From Streptomyces bottropensis ATCC 25435 (GTDB taxonomy: Bacteria; Actinomycetota; Actinomycetes; Streptomycetales; Streptomycetaceae), in the NCBI RefSeq assembly GCF_000383595.1, contig NZ_KB911581.1, forward strand, positions 4,434,496 to 4,498,495: a DNA stretch of 64,000 nucleotides, written 5' to 3'. The translations under genes and the position numbers were made by a program. The notes below the pieces were generated by a model. It was not told the origin of the DNA. It did not search any database and saw only the letters and a program-made list of their open reading frames with translations. Below, piece after piece: positions 22,872-31,801 of the stretch (positions are counted from its first letter, which is position 1; each line of letters opens with the position of its first letter).

Positions 22872-22898
22872 TTCGGTCGTTCACGGCCCTCCGGTCGT

Positions 22899-23732
22899 TC
22901 AGCCGCCGGCCGTGCCCAGGAAGCCATGCAGCGAGGCGGTCATGGCGGCGACGAAGGTGTCCCGGACCGGCTCGGGGACGCGGTCCAGCGAGAGGTAGGG
23001 GTTGAGGTCCTCCAGTTCGACCAGGAGGAGGCCGCCCTCCTGGGTGCGGCAGGCATCCACCCGCTGGATGCCGTGGTCGAGGGTGTTCCAGTCGATGAAG
23101 CGCCGGGCGAAGGCCAGGTCGGCCGCCGAGGCCTCGTAGGGCTCCAGGACCCAGCGTCGGTCGGGGTCGGGCGCGTACAGGGCGTACTGGAAGGTGTCGT
23201 CGACGTAGTAGAACGACACCTCGTAGCGGAAGTCGACGCGTGGCTGCACCAGGTCGTCGCCCCAGGCCAGGCCCGCCAGTTCGGCACCGGTCACGAAGCG
23301 CAGCCCGATCGAGTCCGCGCCGGCCCTCGGCTTGACGGCGTACGTGTCGGACTCGGGCAGCCGCCCCCGGTCCTCGGCCCTGTCGACGGTCGGGATGACC
23401 GGGTACCCGGCCTCGGTCAGCTCCAGCAGGTACTGCTTGCCGACCATGTCGGCGCGGCCGGTCAGCGGGTTGTAGACGGGGGTGCCCAGTGCCGTCGCCC
23501 GCGCGCGGAAGGCGTCGTACGCCTCCTGGTGGTGCAGGACGGGACCGCTGTTGCGGACCACGACCGCGTCGAAGCCGTCCAGCAGGGCCGCCGCGTCCAG
23601 CGGATGGCACAGGGCGAGGTCGAAGTCCGCGCGCAGCCGGGAGGTGAGGAAGACGTCCTCGTCGCAGTAGCGCCGCCCGCGGGCCGCATAGGCGAGGTCG
23701 GTGACGTACAGCAGGCGGGGGCGGGCGGGCAC
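22899..23732 (-). CDS. ATP-grasp-like protein of unknown function
   Basis: The 277-residue protein starts RPRLLYVTDLAYAARGRRY and shows features that suggest an ATP-grasp ligase fold: VGKQYLLELTEAGYPVIPT, then YAVKPRAGADSIGLRFV (likely nucleotide-binding lysine), and LVELEDLNPYLSL near the end (likely metal-binding acidic/Asn pair). Glutathione-synthetase-like and related peptide ligases share this pattern. I cannot name a product. GTG 23732 has GGGAGAG upstream. It stands alone, divergent from the SMP-30-like gene. Confidence 0.55.
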   Translation of the reverse strand: MPARPRLLYVTDLAYAARGRRYCDEDVFLTSRLRADFDLALCHPLDAAALLDGFDAVVVRNSGPVLHHQEAYDAFRARATALGTPVYNPLTGRADMVGKQYLLELTEAGYPVIPTVDRAEDRGRLPESDTYAVKPRAGADSIGLRFVTGAELAGLAWGDDLVQPRVDFRYEVSFYYVDDTFQYALYAPDPDRRWVLEPYEASAADLAFARRFIDWNTLDHGIQRVDACRTQEGGLLLVELEDLNPYLSLDRVPEPVRDTFVAAMTASLHGFLGTAGG

Positions 23733-23842
23733 GGCACTCTCCCTGGTCGGTGACGGCCAACTTAACCCGAGGTCGCCTGGGACGGCCCGGCCGCCTGCCA
23801 GGATGGACCGGCGGGGCAGCGGGCGGATACCAGGAGGCGGAC

Positions 23843-24829
23843 ATGACGGGCGTGGCGGGCGGCACGGACTCACGGGGTGCCGGACTCCGGGCGACGGCGT
23901 TCGTCGGGATCGGCGGGCGCGGACCCGAGGACGTGATCGTCGACGAGCGCGGACGGGTGCTGACCGGGGTGGAGGACGGTCGCGTGCTGCGGGTGGACGG
24001 GCTCGCGGAACCGGGGCGGGCGCGGGTCGAGACGGTCGCCGAGACCGGGGGCAGGCCGCTCGGCCTCGAACTCCTCCCGGACGGCGACCTGTTGGTGTGC
24101 GACGCCGAGCGGGGGCTGCTGCGGGTCACGGCCGGCGACGGCACCGTCCGGGTGCTCGCCGACGAGGCGGGCGGCGAGCGGCTGCGGTTCTGCAGCAATG
24201 TCGTGGCGCTCTCCGACGGGACCGTGTACTTCACGGTCTCCAGCCGCCGCTACCCGCTCCACCAGTGGATCGGCGACATCGTCGAACACACCGGAACCGG
24301 GCGGCTGCTGCGCCTCGCGCCGGGCGAGAGCACTCCCGAAGTCGTCCTGGAGGGGCTCCAGTTCGCCAACGGCCTCGCGCCCTCCGCCGACGAGTCCTTC
24401 CTGGTGGTCGCGCAGACGGGCGCCCGCCGGCTGACGCGCGTCCACCTCACCGGGGCGCGGGCGGGCACGAGCGAGCCGTTCGTCGACGATCTGCCGGGTA
24501 CCCCCGACAACATGTGGCGCGGGCCCGACGGGCTGATGTGGGTGGCGTTGGCGGGGCCGCGCATCGGCGCCCTCGACCGTCTGCACCGCGCGGGCCCGGC
24601 CGTGCGGCGGGCCGCGAGCCGGGTCGCGGTGCGGGCGCCGTACCGGCCCCTCGGGTTCGCCGGGGTCGTCGCGGTCGACGACCAGGGACACGTCGTCCAC
24701 ACCCTCGTCGACCGCCGGTCCCGCTACCGCATGGTCACCGCCGCCTGCGTCGCCGACGGCCGGCTGATCCTCGGGAGCCTGTGGGAGCGGGGCGTCGCGG
24801 TGTGCGAGCTGCCGGCGAAGGCGGCCTGA
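23843..24829 (+). CDS. SMP-30/strictosidine-synthase-like beta-propeller protein
   Basis: This 328-residue protein has the repeated beta-propeller pattern of the SMP-30/gluconolactonase and strictosidine-synthase superfamily: GPEDVIVDERGRVLTGVEDGR, then GRPLGLELLPDGDLLVCDA, FCSNVVALSDGTVYFTVSS and LQFANGLAPSADESFLVVAQ. Members hydrolyse lactones or similar esters with a bound calcium ion. The start ATG 23843 follows a consensus AGGAGG. No signal peptide is apparent, and the substrate is unknown. Confidence 0.78.
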   Translation: MTGVAGGTDSRGAGLRATAFVGIGGRGPEDVIVDERGRVLTGVEDGRVLRVDGLAEPGRARVETVAETGGRPLGLELLPDGDLLVCDAERGLLRVTAGDGTVRVLADEAGGERLRFCSNVVALSDGTVYFTVSSRRYPLHQWIGDIVEHTGTGRLLRLAPGESTPEVVLEGLQFANGLAPSADESFLVVAQTGARRLTRVHLTGARAGTSEPFVDDLPGTPDNMWRGPDGLMWVALAGPRIGALDRLHRAGPAVRRAASRVAVRAPYRPLGFAGVVAVDDQGHVVHTLVDRRSRYRMVTAACVADGRLILGSLWERGVAVCELPAKAA

Positions 24830-25068
24830 GCGCGACGGCGGGGCCACGGCCAGGGGGAGCGCCGACGCGGACCGGGGCCCGCGGCACCGGCCGGGTGCGG
24901 GGCGAAGTACGGCCGCGTTAGGCTGGTGACCGGCCGCGATCACCCTCGCGGCGCGGCGGTGGGGCCCGCCGTACCCGAACCGCGGCACCGTGCCGCCAAC
25001 GGTCCCTGCTTGCGACGGAGCGCGCCCGGCGGACGCCGGGCCCCGGCGAGTAGGAGAGACGCGCACCC

Positions 25069-25665
25069 ATGTCGGTACCGCACCCCGACGGACCCGAAGC
25101 CCCACGATCCCTTGCGCCGGACGGGGCCGAGCCCGCGCTGTCCCCCGACGCGCCCGTGGCCGATCCGCCCCGCCCGGCCCCCTGGCACGGGCAGGCTCCC
25201 GTGGTCGCGGTCGTGGCGGCCGGCGGCGGCATCGGCGCGACGGCACGCTACGGCGCGTCCCTCCTGTGGCCCACGGGCCCGGCCGGCTTTCCCTGGACCA
25301 CGTTCTGGGTGAACGTCGTCGGCTGCTTCGTGATCGGCCTTTTCATGATCGTGATCACGGAGGGACGGCCCGTCCATCGCCTGGTCCGGCCGTTCTTCGG
25401 CACGGGAGTCCTCGGCGGCTTCACCACCTTCTCGACGTACGCCGTCGACATCCAGCGCCTGATGGAGGAGGGCCGTCCCGGCACCGCCCTCGCCTATCTC
25501 GGCGCCACCCTCCTCGCCGCCCTCGGGGCGGTCTGGCTCGCGGCGGCGACGGCCCGCCGCCTGCCGCGGACCGGACCCGCCGCGACCCCCCGCCGGACCG
25601 CGCCTGCCGCATCCCGCCGGACCGGGCCCGCCGCAACCCGTGAGAAAGGTAAGAGGTCGTCGTGA
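25069..25665 (+). CDS. crcB: Fluoride channel subunit CrcB (first copy)
   Basis: This 198-residue membrane protein carries the Fluc/CrcB signatures in four TM segments: GGGIGATARYGASLL, TTFWVNVVGCFVIG and GTGVLGGFTTFSTYAVD, where the Phe/Ser/Thr residues line the fluoride pore. The N-terminus has a 40-residue Pro/Asp-rich extension, and the C-terminus has three repeats like TGPAATP(R)RT before the stop. These additions are not seen in the second copy. It overlaps the second crcB by GTGA. Paired crcB genes suggest a heterodimeric channel. Confidence 0.92.
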   Translation: MSVPHPDGPEAPRSLAPDGAEPALSPDAPVADPPRPAPWHGQAPVVAVVAAGGGIGATARYGASLLWPTGPAGFPWTTFWVNVVGCFVIGLFMIVITEGRPVHRLVRPFFGTGVLGGFTTFSTYAVDIQRLMEEGRPGTALAYLGATLLAALGAVWLAAATARRLPRTGPAATPRRTAPAASRRTGPAATREKGKRSS

Positions 25666-26036
25666 ACTGGGTGCTCGTCATCGTCGGCGGAATGATCGGC
25701 GCGCCCCTGCGCTATCTCACCGACCGCGCCGTGCAGGCGCGGCACGCCACGGCCTTCCCGTGGGGGACGTTCGCCGTCAACGTCATCGGGTCGCTGGTCC
25801 TCGGCACCCTCACCGGCGCCGCCGCGGCCGGCGCCGCCGACTCCCACCTGCGGCTTCTGCTCGGCACCGGACTGTGCGGGGCGCTCACCACGTACTCGAC
25901 CTTCTCGTACGAGACCCTGCGGCTGGCCCAGGACGGCGCCCGTCCGCTCGCCGTCGCCAACGTGGTCGCGAGCGTGACGGCGGGCCTGGGCGCGGTCTTC
26001 GTGGGGCTGGCGGTGGCGCGGGCCCTGTGGGCCTGA
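25662..26036 (+). CDS. crcB: Fluoride channel subunit CrcB (second copy)
   Basis: The 124-residue protein, of usual CrcB size, has four TM segments with GGMIGAPLRYLTDRAV, GTFAVNVIGSLVLGTL and GTGLCGALTTYSTFSYE. It starts at GTG 25662, overlapping the first copy's stop by 4 bp, so the two proteins should be made together. CrcB dimers export fluoride passively. I found no convincing fluoride riboswitch upstream of the pair. Confidence 0.93.
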   Translation: MNWVLVIVGGMIGAPLRYLTDRAVQARHATAFPWGTFAVNVIGSLVLGTLTGAAAAGAADSHLRLLLGTGLCGALTTYSTFSYETLRLAQDGARPLAVANVVASVTAGLGAVFVGLAVARALWA

Positions 26037-26163
26037 GCGCGGCCCTTACCCGGTTGTAGTACGACTGCCTCCCCGGCGCGATCACGGTCGCCGTGACCCG
26101 TGCCCGGTCCCACCTGGGCCATGCCCCCGTCAGCCATGCCCTCGCCGAGCAGAACTGGACCCC

Positions 26164-26997
26164 ATGAGCACCATCAGCGTCGGTCAGGCCGTCGTCCTCG
26201 GAGCGGTCGAGGGGGTGACGGAGTTCCTGCCGGTGTCCTCCACCGGGCATCTGAAGATCACCGAAGGGCTCATGGGGATCCAGGTCGACGACAAGGCCGT
26301 CGTCGGGTTCTCGGCGGTGATCCAGGTCGGCGCGATCGCGGCGGTGCTCGTCTACTTCCGGCGGGACATCGCGCGGATCGGCTCCGCCTGGTTCCGGGGG
26401 ATCCGCCACACGGGGAAGCGGCAGGACCGTGACTACCGGTTCGCGTGGTGGGTGATCGCGGCGACGATCCCGATCGTGCTCGTGGGGCTCGCCGCCCGGT
26501 CCCTCATCGAGGGGCCGCTCGCCTCGCTGTGGGTGGTGGCCGGTTCGCTGATCGTCGGCAGCGGTGTGATGTGGGTCGCGGAGCAGGTGGGCCGGCGCCG
26601 ACGCGCGGAGGCGGACACCCGGTTCCGGGACGCGATGCTCGTCGGCGGTTCGCAGATCCTCGCTTTGCTCTTTCCCGGCTTCTCCCGCTCCGGCGCCACG
26701 ATGTCCACCGCGCTGCTGCTCGACCTCGACCGGGTGGCGGCGACCCGGCTCTCGTTCTTCCTCGGCATACCGGCCCTGACCGGCGCGGGCCTCTACGAGC
26801 TGAAGGACGCCCTCGGCGCGGGGGTGGGCGCGGCTCCGCTGATCGCCGGAACCGTCGTCTCGTTCGCGGTCGCGTACGCCTCCGTCGCGTGGCTGCTGAC
26901 ATTCGTGACCCGGCACTCCTTCAACGTGTTCGTCGCCTACCGGATCGTCGTCGGGGTTCTCCTCTTCGGGCTGCTCGGCGCGGGCGGGCTGAGCTGA
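26164..26997 (+). CDS. uppP: Undecaprenyl-diphosphatase
   Basis: UppP/BacA (277 residues) dephosphorylates undecaprenyl pyrophosphate at the membrane, recycling the lipid carrier for cell-wall synthesis; extra copies confer bacitracin tolerance. Motif 1 (EGVTEFLPVSSTGH) lies near residue 16, and motif 2 (LFPGFSRSGATMS) near 178. Eight hydrophobic segments and total length match the family. The ATG at 26164 is preceded by a short spacer without a strong ribosome site. The next gene starts 65 bp downstream on the same strand. Confidence 0.96.
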   Translation: MSTISVGQAVVLGAVEGVTEFLPVSSTGHLKITEGLMGIQVDDKAVVGFSAVIQVGAIAAVLVYFRRDIARIGSAWFRGIRHTGKRQDRDYRFAWWVIAATIPIVLVGLAARSLIEGPLASLWVVAGSLIVGSGVMWVAEQVGRRRRAEADTRFRDAMLVGGSQILALLFPGFSRSGATMSTALLLDLDRVAATRLSFFLGIPALTGAGLYELKDALGAGVGAAPLIAGTVVSFAVAYASVAWLLTFVTRHSFNVFVAYRIVVGVLLFGLLGAGGLS

Positions 26998-27025
26998 CCA
27001 GCTCGAAGATCAAATCCCTGACCTC

Positions 27026-27055
27026 TTGACAGCCCCCTTCCGTCACCCGCAGGAT
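27026..27055 (+). promoter_or_regulatory. Promoter of the asparagine-catabolism operon
   Basis: TTGACA (27026-27031) is separated by 18 bp from CAGGAT (27050-27055), close to the Streptomyces -10 TAGGAT. The start point would be at about 27062-27063, at or beside the GTG start codon, so the message may be leaderless. AGGA in the -10 box could alternatively serve as a ribosome site for a transcript from further upstream. Confidence 0.55.
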
Positions 27056-27062
27056 CACCCCC

Positions 27063-27794
27063 GTGAACCTGTCAGACAGCCAGACAGGTGGCTCGGCACC
27101 CCGGCGCGTCAGCGCCATGGAAGCGGTGCTCACCCACCTCCGCGACGCCATCGAGCGCGGCACGTACGCCATCGGGGACAAGCTCCCCTCGGAGGCGGAG
27201 CTGTGCCGGCAGCTCGAAGTGAGCCGTCCGGTGCTCCGCGAGGCGCTCCGCGCGCTCCAGGTGATGGGCCTGACCCAGTCCCGCACCGGCAAGGGCACCT
27301 TCGTGATCGCGAACGCCGTCGAGGACCCCACCTTCGGCGACTTCACGGCCAGCGACCTGCTGGAGGTGCGTCGGCACGTGGAGATCCCGGTCGCCGGGTA
27401 CGCGGCGGTGCGCCGCACCCCGGAGAACCTGGACCACCTGGCCCATCTGCTGGACCGGATGGAGCGGGAGACCGACACGACCGCCTGGGTCGCGATGGAC
27501 TCCCTCTTCCACCTGGCCGTGGCAGAGGCCGCCCAGAACCCGGTGTTCCGCCGGGTGATCGAGGAGATCCGGGACGCGCTGGCCCGCCAGTCGGCCTTCC
27601 TCAACGAGCTGGGCGGCCGGCGCGAGCAGTCCAACCGCGAGCACAGGGCCATCGTCGAGGCGCTGATCGACGGTTCCGAACACGACGCGGTGGAGGCCAT
27701 GTCCCACCACCTCGACCGCGTCGAGACCACCCTCACCGACATCGTGCGTTCCCCGCGCACGGAGAGTTCCACGGAAGGCGGACCCGAGGCGTGA
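27063..27794 (+). CDS. FadR-subfamily GntR regulator
   Basis: The 243-residue protein has an N-terminal GntR winged helix (IGDKLPSEAELCRQLEVSRPVLREAL, near residues 38-65) and a C-terminal FCD helical ligand domain with the metal-binding pattern around FHLAVAEAAQNP and REHRAIVEAL. FCD proteins usually sense organic acids. It is the first gene of a coupled operon for asparagine uptake and hydrolysis; its stop overlaps the permease GTG. An inverted repeat at 27067-27089 within its first codons is a candidate autoregulatory site. Confidence 0.9.
   Translation: MNLSDSQTGGSAPRRVSAMEAVLTHLRDAIERGTYAIGDKLPSEAELCRQLEVSRPVLREALRALQVMGLTQSRTGKGTFVIANAVEDPTFGDFTASDLLEVRRHVEIPVAGYAAVRRTPENLDHLAHLLDRMERETDTTAWVAMDSLFHLAVAEAAQNPVFRRVIEEIRDALARQSAFLNELGGRREQSNREHRAIVEALIDGSEHDAVEAMSHHLDRVETTLTDIVRSPRTESSTEGGPEA
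27067..27089. promoter_or_regulatory. Candidate FadR/GntR operator inside the gene start
   Basis: ACCTGTC and GACAGGT form a 7-bp inverted repeat with a 9-bp spacer. Inside it, CTGTC-A-GACAG (27069-27079) is a second perfect palindrome. FadR-type regulators bind short sites of similar size. The element begins 4 bp after the start codon and directly downstream of the likely transcription start, a good position for autorepression. Confidence 0.45.
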
Positions 27795-29239
27795 GCGAGC
27801 AGTCCCTCGACAAAGACGTCGTACAGACCAGGACGTCCCCGGCCCACGTCGACGCCGGAGACGCCGGCTACAGCAAGTCCCTGAAGTCCCGCCACGTCAA
27901 CATGATCGCCATCGGCGGAGCGATCGGCACCGGCCTGTTCCTCGGCGCCGGCGGCCGTCTCGTCGACGCCGGCCCGTCCCTCTTCATCGCCTACGCGGTC
28001 TGCGGAGTCTTCGCCTTCCTCGTCGTCCGCGCCCTCGGCGAACTGGTCCTGTACCGGCCCTCCTCCGGCGCCTTCGTGTCCTACGCCCGGGAGTTCCTCG
28101 GTGAGAAGGGCGCGTACACGGCCGGCTGGATGTACTTCCTCAACTGGGCCACCACCGGTATCGCCGACATCACCGCGGTCGCCCTCTACACCCACTACTG
28201 GGGCATGTTCTCCGACATCCCCCAGTGGGTGATCGCGCTCGTCGCCCTCGGGGTCGTCCTCGCCGTGAACCTGATCTCGGTGAAGATGTTCGGCGAACTG
28301 GAGTTCTGGTTCGCGATCATCAAGGTCGGCGCACTCGTCACCTTCATGCTGATCGGCATCTTCCTGCTGGTGACCCAGCAGCCCGTCGACGGCCACACCC
28401 CCGGCCCGTCCCTGATCACCGACAACGGCGGCATCTTCCCCAACGGTCTGCTGCCCATGCTGCTGATCATCCAGGGTGTCGTCTTCGCCTACGCCTCCGT
28501 CGAACTGGTAGGCGTGGCGGCGGGCGAGACCGAGAACCCCGAGAAGATCATGCCGAAGGCGATCAACTCGATCATGTGGCGCGTCGGTCTGTTCTACGTC
28601 GGCTCCGTCCTGCTGCTGGCGATGCTGCTGCCCTGGTCCTCGTACAAGGCCGGCGAGAGCCCCTTCGTCACGGTGCTCTCCAACATCGGCATCCCGGCGG
28701 CCGGCGGCATCATGAACCTGGTCGTGATGACCGCGGCCATGTCCTCGCTCAACTCGGGCCTGTACTCCACCGGCCGTATCCTGCGCTCCATGGCGATGGC
28801 GGGCTCCGCCCCGAAGTTCACCGGCGTGATGAGCCGCAGCCAGGTCCCCTACGGCGGCATCCTGCTCACCAGCGGTATCTGCGTGCTCGGCGTCGGGCTG
28901 AACTTCGTGGTCCCGGCCGACGCGTTCGAGATCGTGCTCAACTTCGCCGCGATCGGCATCATCTGCACCTGGGGCATGATCATGATCTGTCACCTGGTGT
29001 TCTGGCAGAAGACCGAGAAGGGCGAGCTGACCCGGCCGAGCTACCGGCTGCCGGGCTCCCCGTGGACCGAACTGGTGACCCTGTTCTTCCTGGCCTCGGT
29101 CCTCGTCCTGATGTACGCGGACGGCGGCGCGGGCCGCACGACCGTGCTGTGCCTCCCCCTCATCGTGTTGGCGCTGATCGCGGGGTGGTTCGGCGTACGT
29201 CGCCGGGTCGCCCAGCAGTCGGCCGGAGTGAAGAAGTGA
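27791..29239 (+). CDS. ansP: Amino acid permease, probable L-asparagine permease
   Basis: This 482-residue APC transporter has 12 predicted TM segments. It begins YSKSLKSRHVNMIAIGGAIG, the first-TM signature of the AAT amino acid permeases, and later shows FAYASVELVGVAAGETENPEK, the conserved TM6 region. AnsP, GabP and related permeases share these. I favour asparagine because the coupled downstream gene is an asparaginase. GTG 27791 overlaps the regulator stop (GTGA), and its stop overlaps the asparaginase start (GTGA). Confidence 0.85.
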   Translation: MSEQSLDKDVVQTRTSPAHVDAGDAGYSKSLKSRHVNMIAIGGAIGTGLFLGAGGRLVDAGPSLFIAYAVCGVFAFLVVRALGELVLYRPSSGAFVSYAREFLGEKGAYTAGWMYFLNWATTGIADITAVALYTHYWGMFSDIPQWVIALVALGVVLAVNLISVKMFGELEFWFAIIKVGALVTFMLIGIFLLVTQQPVDGHTPGPSLITDNGGIFPNGLLPMLLIIQGVVFAYASVELVGVAAGETENPEKIMPKAINSIMWRVGLFYVGSVLLLAMLLPWSSYKAGESPFVTVLSNIGIPAAGGIMNLVVMTAAMSSLNSGLYSTGRILRSMAMAGSAPKFTGVMSRSQVPYGGILLTSGICVLGVGLNFVVPADAFEIVLNFAAIGIICTWGMIMICHLVFWQKTEKGELTRPSYRLPGSPWTELVTLFFLASVLVLMYADGGAGRTTVLCLPLIVLALIAGWFGVRRRVAQQSAGVKK

Positions 29240-30294
29240 TTCAGGCAGTGACGTACGACCCCACGACCACCGGCGCCGCGGCGATCCCTGCGGCTCCGGT
29301 GGCCGCGGCCCCCGCGATCCGGGAACCGCTCCACGCCCCCGTGGCCCACCTCGTACGCGGAGGTGTCATCGAGGGCATCCACTACGGCTCCGTCGTGGTG
29401 CTGGGCACCGACGGGGAGGTGGAACTCCAACTCGGCGACATCGAGGCGGCGTTCTACCCCCGGTCGGCGCTCAAGCCGGTCCAGGCCGTGGCGATGCTGC
29501 GTGCCGGACTGCCGCTGGACGGCGCGCTGCTGTCCCTTGCCGCGGCCAGCCACTCCGGCGAGGAACGCCACCTCGCCGGAGCCCGGCAGATCCTGGAGCT
29601 GGCCGGGGCGACCGAGGACGACCTGCGCAACGTCACCGACATGCCGTACGACCCGGCCGTGCGGGACACGTGGATACGCGAGGGGAGGCAGCCCTCCCGT
29701 CTCGCGCAGAACTGCTCCGGCAAGCACGCGGCCATGCTCTACACGTGCCGCCTCAACGGCTGGTCCCTGGAGGACTACCTCGACCCGGCCCACCCGTTGC
29801 AGCAGGCCATCGCGGAGATCGTCGAGGACCTCACCGGGCAGGCCGTCGCCCGGGTCACCGTCGACGGCTGTGGCGCCCCTCTCTTCTCCGTCTCCCTGCA
29901 CGGCCTGGCCCGCGCCCTCTCCCGGATCACCACCGCCGCCGAGGGCACCCCCGAGCGCACGGTCGCCGACGCCATGCGCGCGCACCCCGAGATGGCGTCC
30001 GGCGCCGGACGCGACGTGGCCGAGCTGATGCGGGCCGTGCCCGGACTGCTCACCAAGGACGGCTTCGAGGGAGTCCAGGCCGCCGCCCTCCCGGACGGCC
30101 GGGCCGTCGCCGTGAAGATCGCCGACGGCGCGAACCGGGCGCGGGTGCCGGTGACCGCCGCCGCGCTCGCACGGGCGGGTGTCCCCCGCGATGCCCTCGC
30201 CGAGTTCGCGGGTGAGGTGCTGCTCGGGGGTGGTCGGGCGGTCGGTCGGGTCAGCGCGGTGCGGGCGCTGGATCCGTTGCCGCGACTGCCCTGA
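29236..30294 (+). CDS. Rhizobium-type (class 3) L-asparaginase
   Basis: The 352-residue enzyme hydrolyses L-asparagine to aspartate and ammonia. It belongs to the Rhizobium etli ReAV-like family, unrelated to E. coli asparaginases. Two Ser/Lys motifs (PRSALKP and AASHSGEE) and the zinc ligands CSGKH and DGCGAP are present, matching Cys135/Lys138/Cys189 of ReAV as I remember it. The GTG start overlaps the permease stop (GTGA); a second in-frame GTG lies four codons later. Its product feeds the aspartase gene 94 bp downstream. Confidence 0.9.
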   Translation: MIQAVTYDPTTTGAAAIPAAPVAAAPAIREPLHAPVAHLVRGGVIEGIHYGSVVVLGTDGEVELQLGDIEAAFYPRSALKPVQAVAMLRAGLPLDGALLSLAAASHSGEERHLAGARQILELAGATEDDLRNVTDMPYDPAVRDTWIREGRQPSRLAQNCSGKHAAMLYTCRLNGWSLEDYLDPAHPLQQAIAEIVEDLTGQAVARVTVDGCGAPLFSVSLHGLARALSRITTAAEGTPERTVADAMRAHPEMASGAGRDVAELMRAVPGLLTKDGFEGVQAAALPDGRAVAVKIADGANRARVPVTAAALARAGVPRDALAEFAGEVLLGGGRAVGRVSAVRALDPLPRLP

Positions 30295-30388
30295 CGGTTG
30301 AGGGGGGCGTCGTCGGGACCGCACCCGGCGACACACGCCCACCCACACCCCTGCCACCCGCACCTCACAAAGAAGGGCCCACCCCGCC

Positions 30389-31801
30389 ATGAACGCCGCA
30401 GCGACCCGCAGCGAACACGATCTCCTCGGCGACCGTGACGTCCCCGCCGACGCGTACTGGGGCGTGCACACCCTGCGCGCCACGGAGAACTTCCCCATCA
30501 CCGGCACCCCGATCTCCGCCTACCCGCACCTGATCGACGCCCTGGCCGCCGTGAAGGAGGCCGCCGCCCGCGCCAACGAGGAACTGGGTCTGCTCGCCCC
30601 CGAGAAGGCCGCCGCCATCGTCGAGGCCTGCCGGGAGATCCGTGACGGCAAGCTGCACGACCAGTTCGTCGTGGACGTGATCCAGGGCGGCGCCGGCACC
30701 TCCACCAACATGAACGCCAACGAGGTCATCGCCAACCGGGCGCTGGAACTGCTGGGCCACGCCAGGGGTGAGTACGGCCGTCTGCACCCCAACGAGGACG
30801 TGAACCTCGGCCAGTCCACCAACGACGTCTACCCGACCGCCGTGAAGATCGCGACCGTCTACGCCGTGCGCGAGCTGCTCCGGGCGATGGCGGTGCTCCA
30901 GGACTCCTTCGCCCGCAAGGCGGTCGAGTTCCGTGACGTGCTGAAGATGGGACGCACCCAGCTCCAGGACGCGGTGCCCATGACGCTGGGCCAGGAGTTC
31001 TCGTCGTACGCGGTGATGCTGGACGAGGACCGCAGCCGTCTCGCGGAGGCCGTGGAGCTGGTCCATGAGATCAACCTGGGTGCGACGGCCATCGGTACGG
31101 GGCTGAACGCCCCGGCCGGGTACGCCGAGTCGGCGCGGCGCCACCTCGCCGCCATCACCGGGCTGCCGCTGGTGACGGCCGCGAACCTGGTCGAGGCCAC
31201 CCAGGACTGCGGCGCGTTCGTGCAGATGTCGGGTGTGCTCAAGCGGGTCGCGGTGAAGCTCTCCAAGACCTGCAACGACCTGCGGCTGCTGTCCTCCGGC
31301 CCGCGCGCGGGCCTGAACGAGATCAACCTGCCGCCGGTGCAGGCCGGTTCGTCGATCATGCCCGGCAAGGTCAACCCGGTGATCCCCGAGGTCGTCAACC
31401 AGGTCGCCTTCGAGGTCATCGGCAACGACGTCGCCATCACGATGGCCGCCGAGGCCGGGCAGCTCCAGCTCAACGCCTTCGAACCGATCATCCTGCACTC
31501 CCTGTCGGAGTCGCTCACCCATCTGCGGGCCGCCTGCCTGACGCTGGCCGAGCGGTGCGTGGACGGCATCACCGCCAACACCGAGGCGCTGCGCGCGAGC
31601 GTGGAGAACTCCATCGGCCTGGTGACCGCCCTCAACCCGTACATCGGCTACTCGGCGGCCACCGACATCGCCAAGGAGGCTCTCGCCACCGGCCGGGGCG
31701 TGGCCGAACTCGTCCAGGAGAAGGGCCTGCTGCCCGCCGAACGGCTCCGGGAACTGCTGCGGCCCGAGGTGCTCGCGGGCAGCGGCACCCCCCTCGCCTG
31801 A
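30389..31801 (+). CDS. aspA: Aspartate ammonia-lyase
   Basis: Aspartase (470 residues) deaminates L-aspartate to fumarate and ammonia. It has the class II fumarase/aspartase fold with GSSIMPGKVNP as the flexible catalytic loop. MGRTQLQDAVPMTLGQEF favours aspartase over fumarase. VNLGQSTNDVYPTA is the substrate-binding region. The stop shares a base with the next ATG (TGATG), coupling it to glutaminase. Together with the permease and asparaginase it completes asparagine-to-fumarate breakdown. Confidence 0.94.
   Translation: MNAAATRSEHDLLGDRDVPADAYWGVHTLRATENFPITGTPISAYPHLIDALAAVKEAAARANEELGLLAPEKAAAIVEACREIRDGKLHDQFVVDVIQGGAGTSTNMNANEVIANRALELLGHARGEYGRLHPNEDVNLGQSTNDVYPTAVKIATVYAVRELLRAMAVLQDSFARKAVEFRDVLKMGRTQLQDAVPMTLGQEFSSYAVMLDEDRSRLAEAVELVHEINLGATAIGTGLNAPAGYAESARRHLAAITGLPLVTAANLVEATQDCGAFVQMSGVLKRVAVKLSKTCNDLRLLSSGPRAGLNEINLPPVQAGSSIMPGKVNPVIPEVVNQVAFEVIGNDVAITMAAEAGQLQLNAFEPIILHSLSESLTHLRAACLTLAERCVDGITANTEALRASVENSIGLVTALNPYIGYSAATDIAKEALATGRGVAELVQEKGLLPAERLRELLRPEVLAGSGTPLA

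Noticed and set aside
24830..25068. Possible fluoride riboswitch before the crcB pair
   Set aside because: I looked for the conserved pseudoknot pattern of the crcB RNA motif. Only a GC-rich region with a GGTGA/TCACC pairing near 24925-24944 was found, not the consensus.
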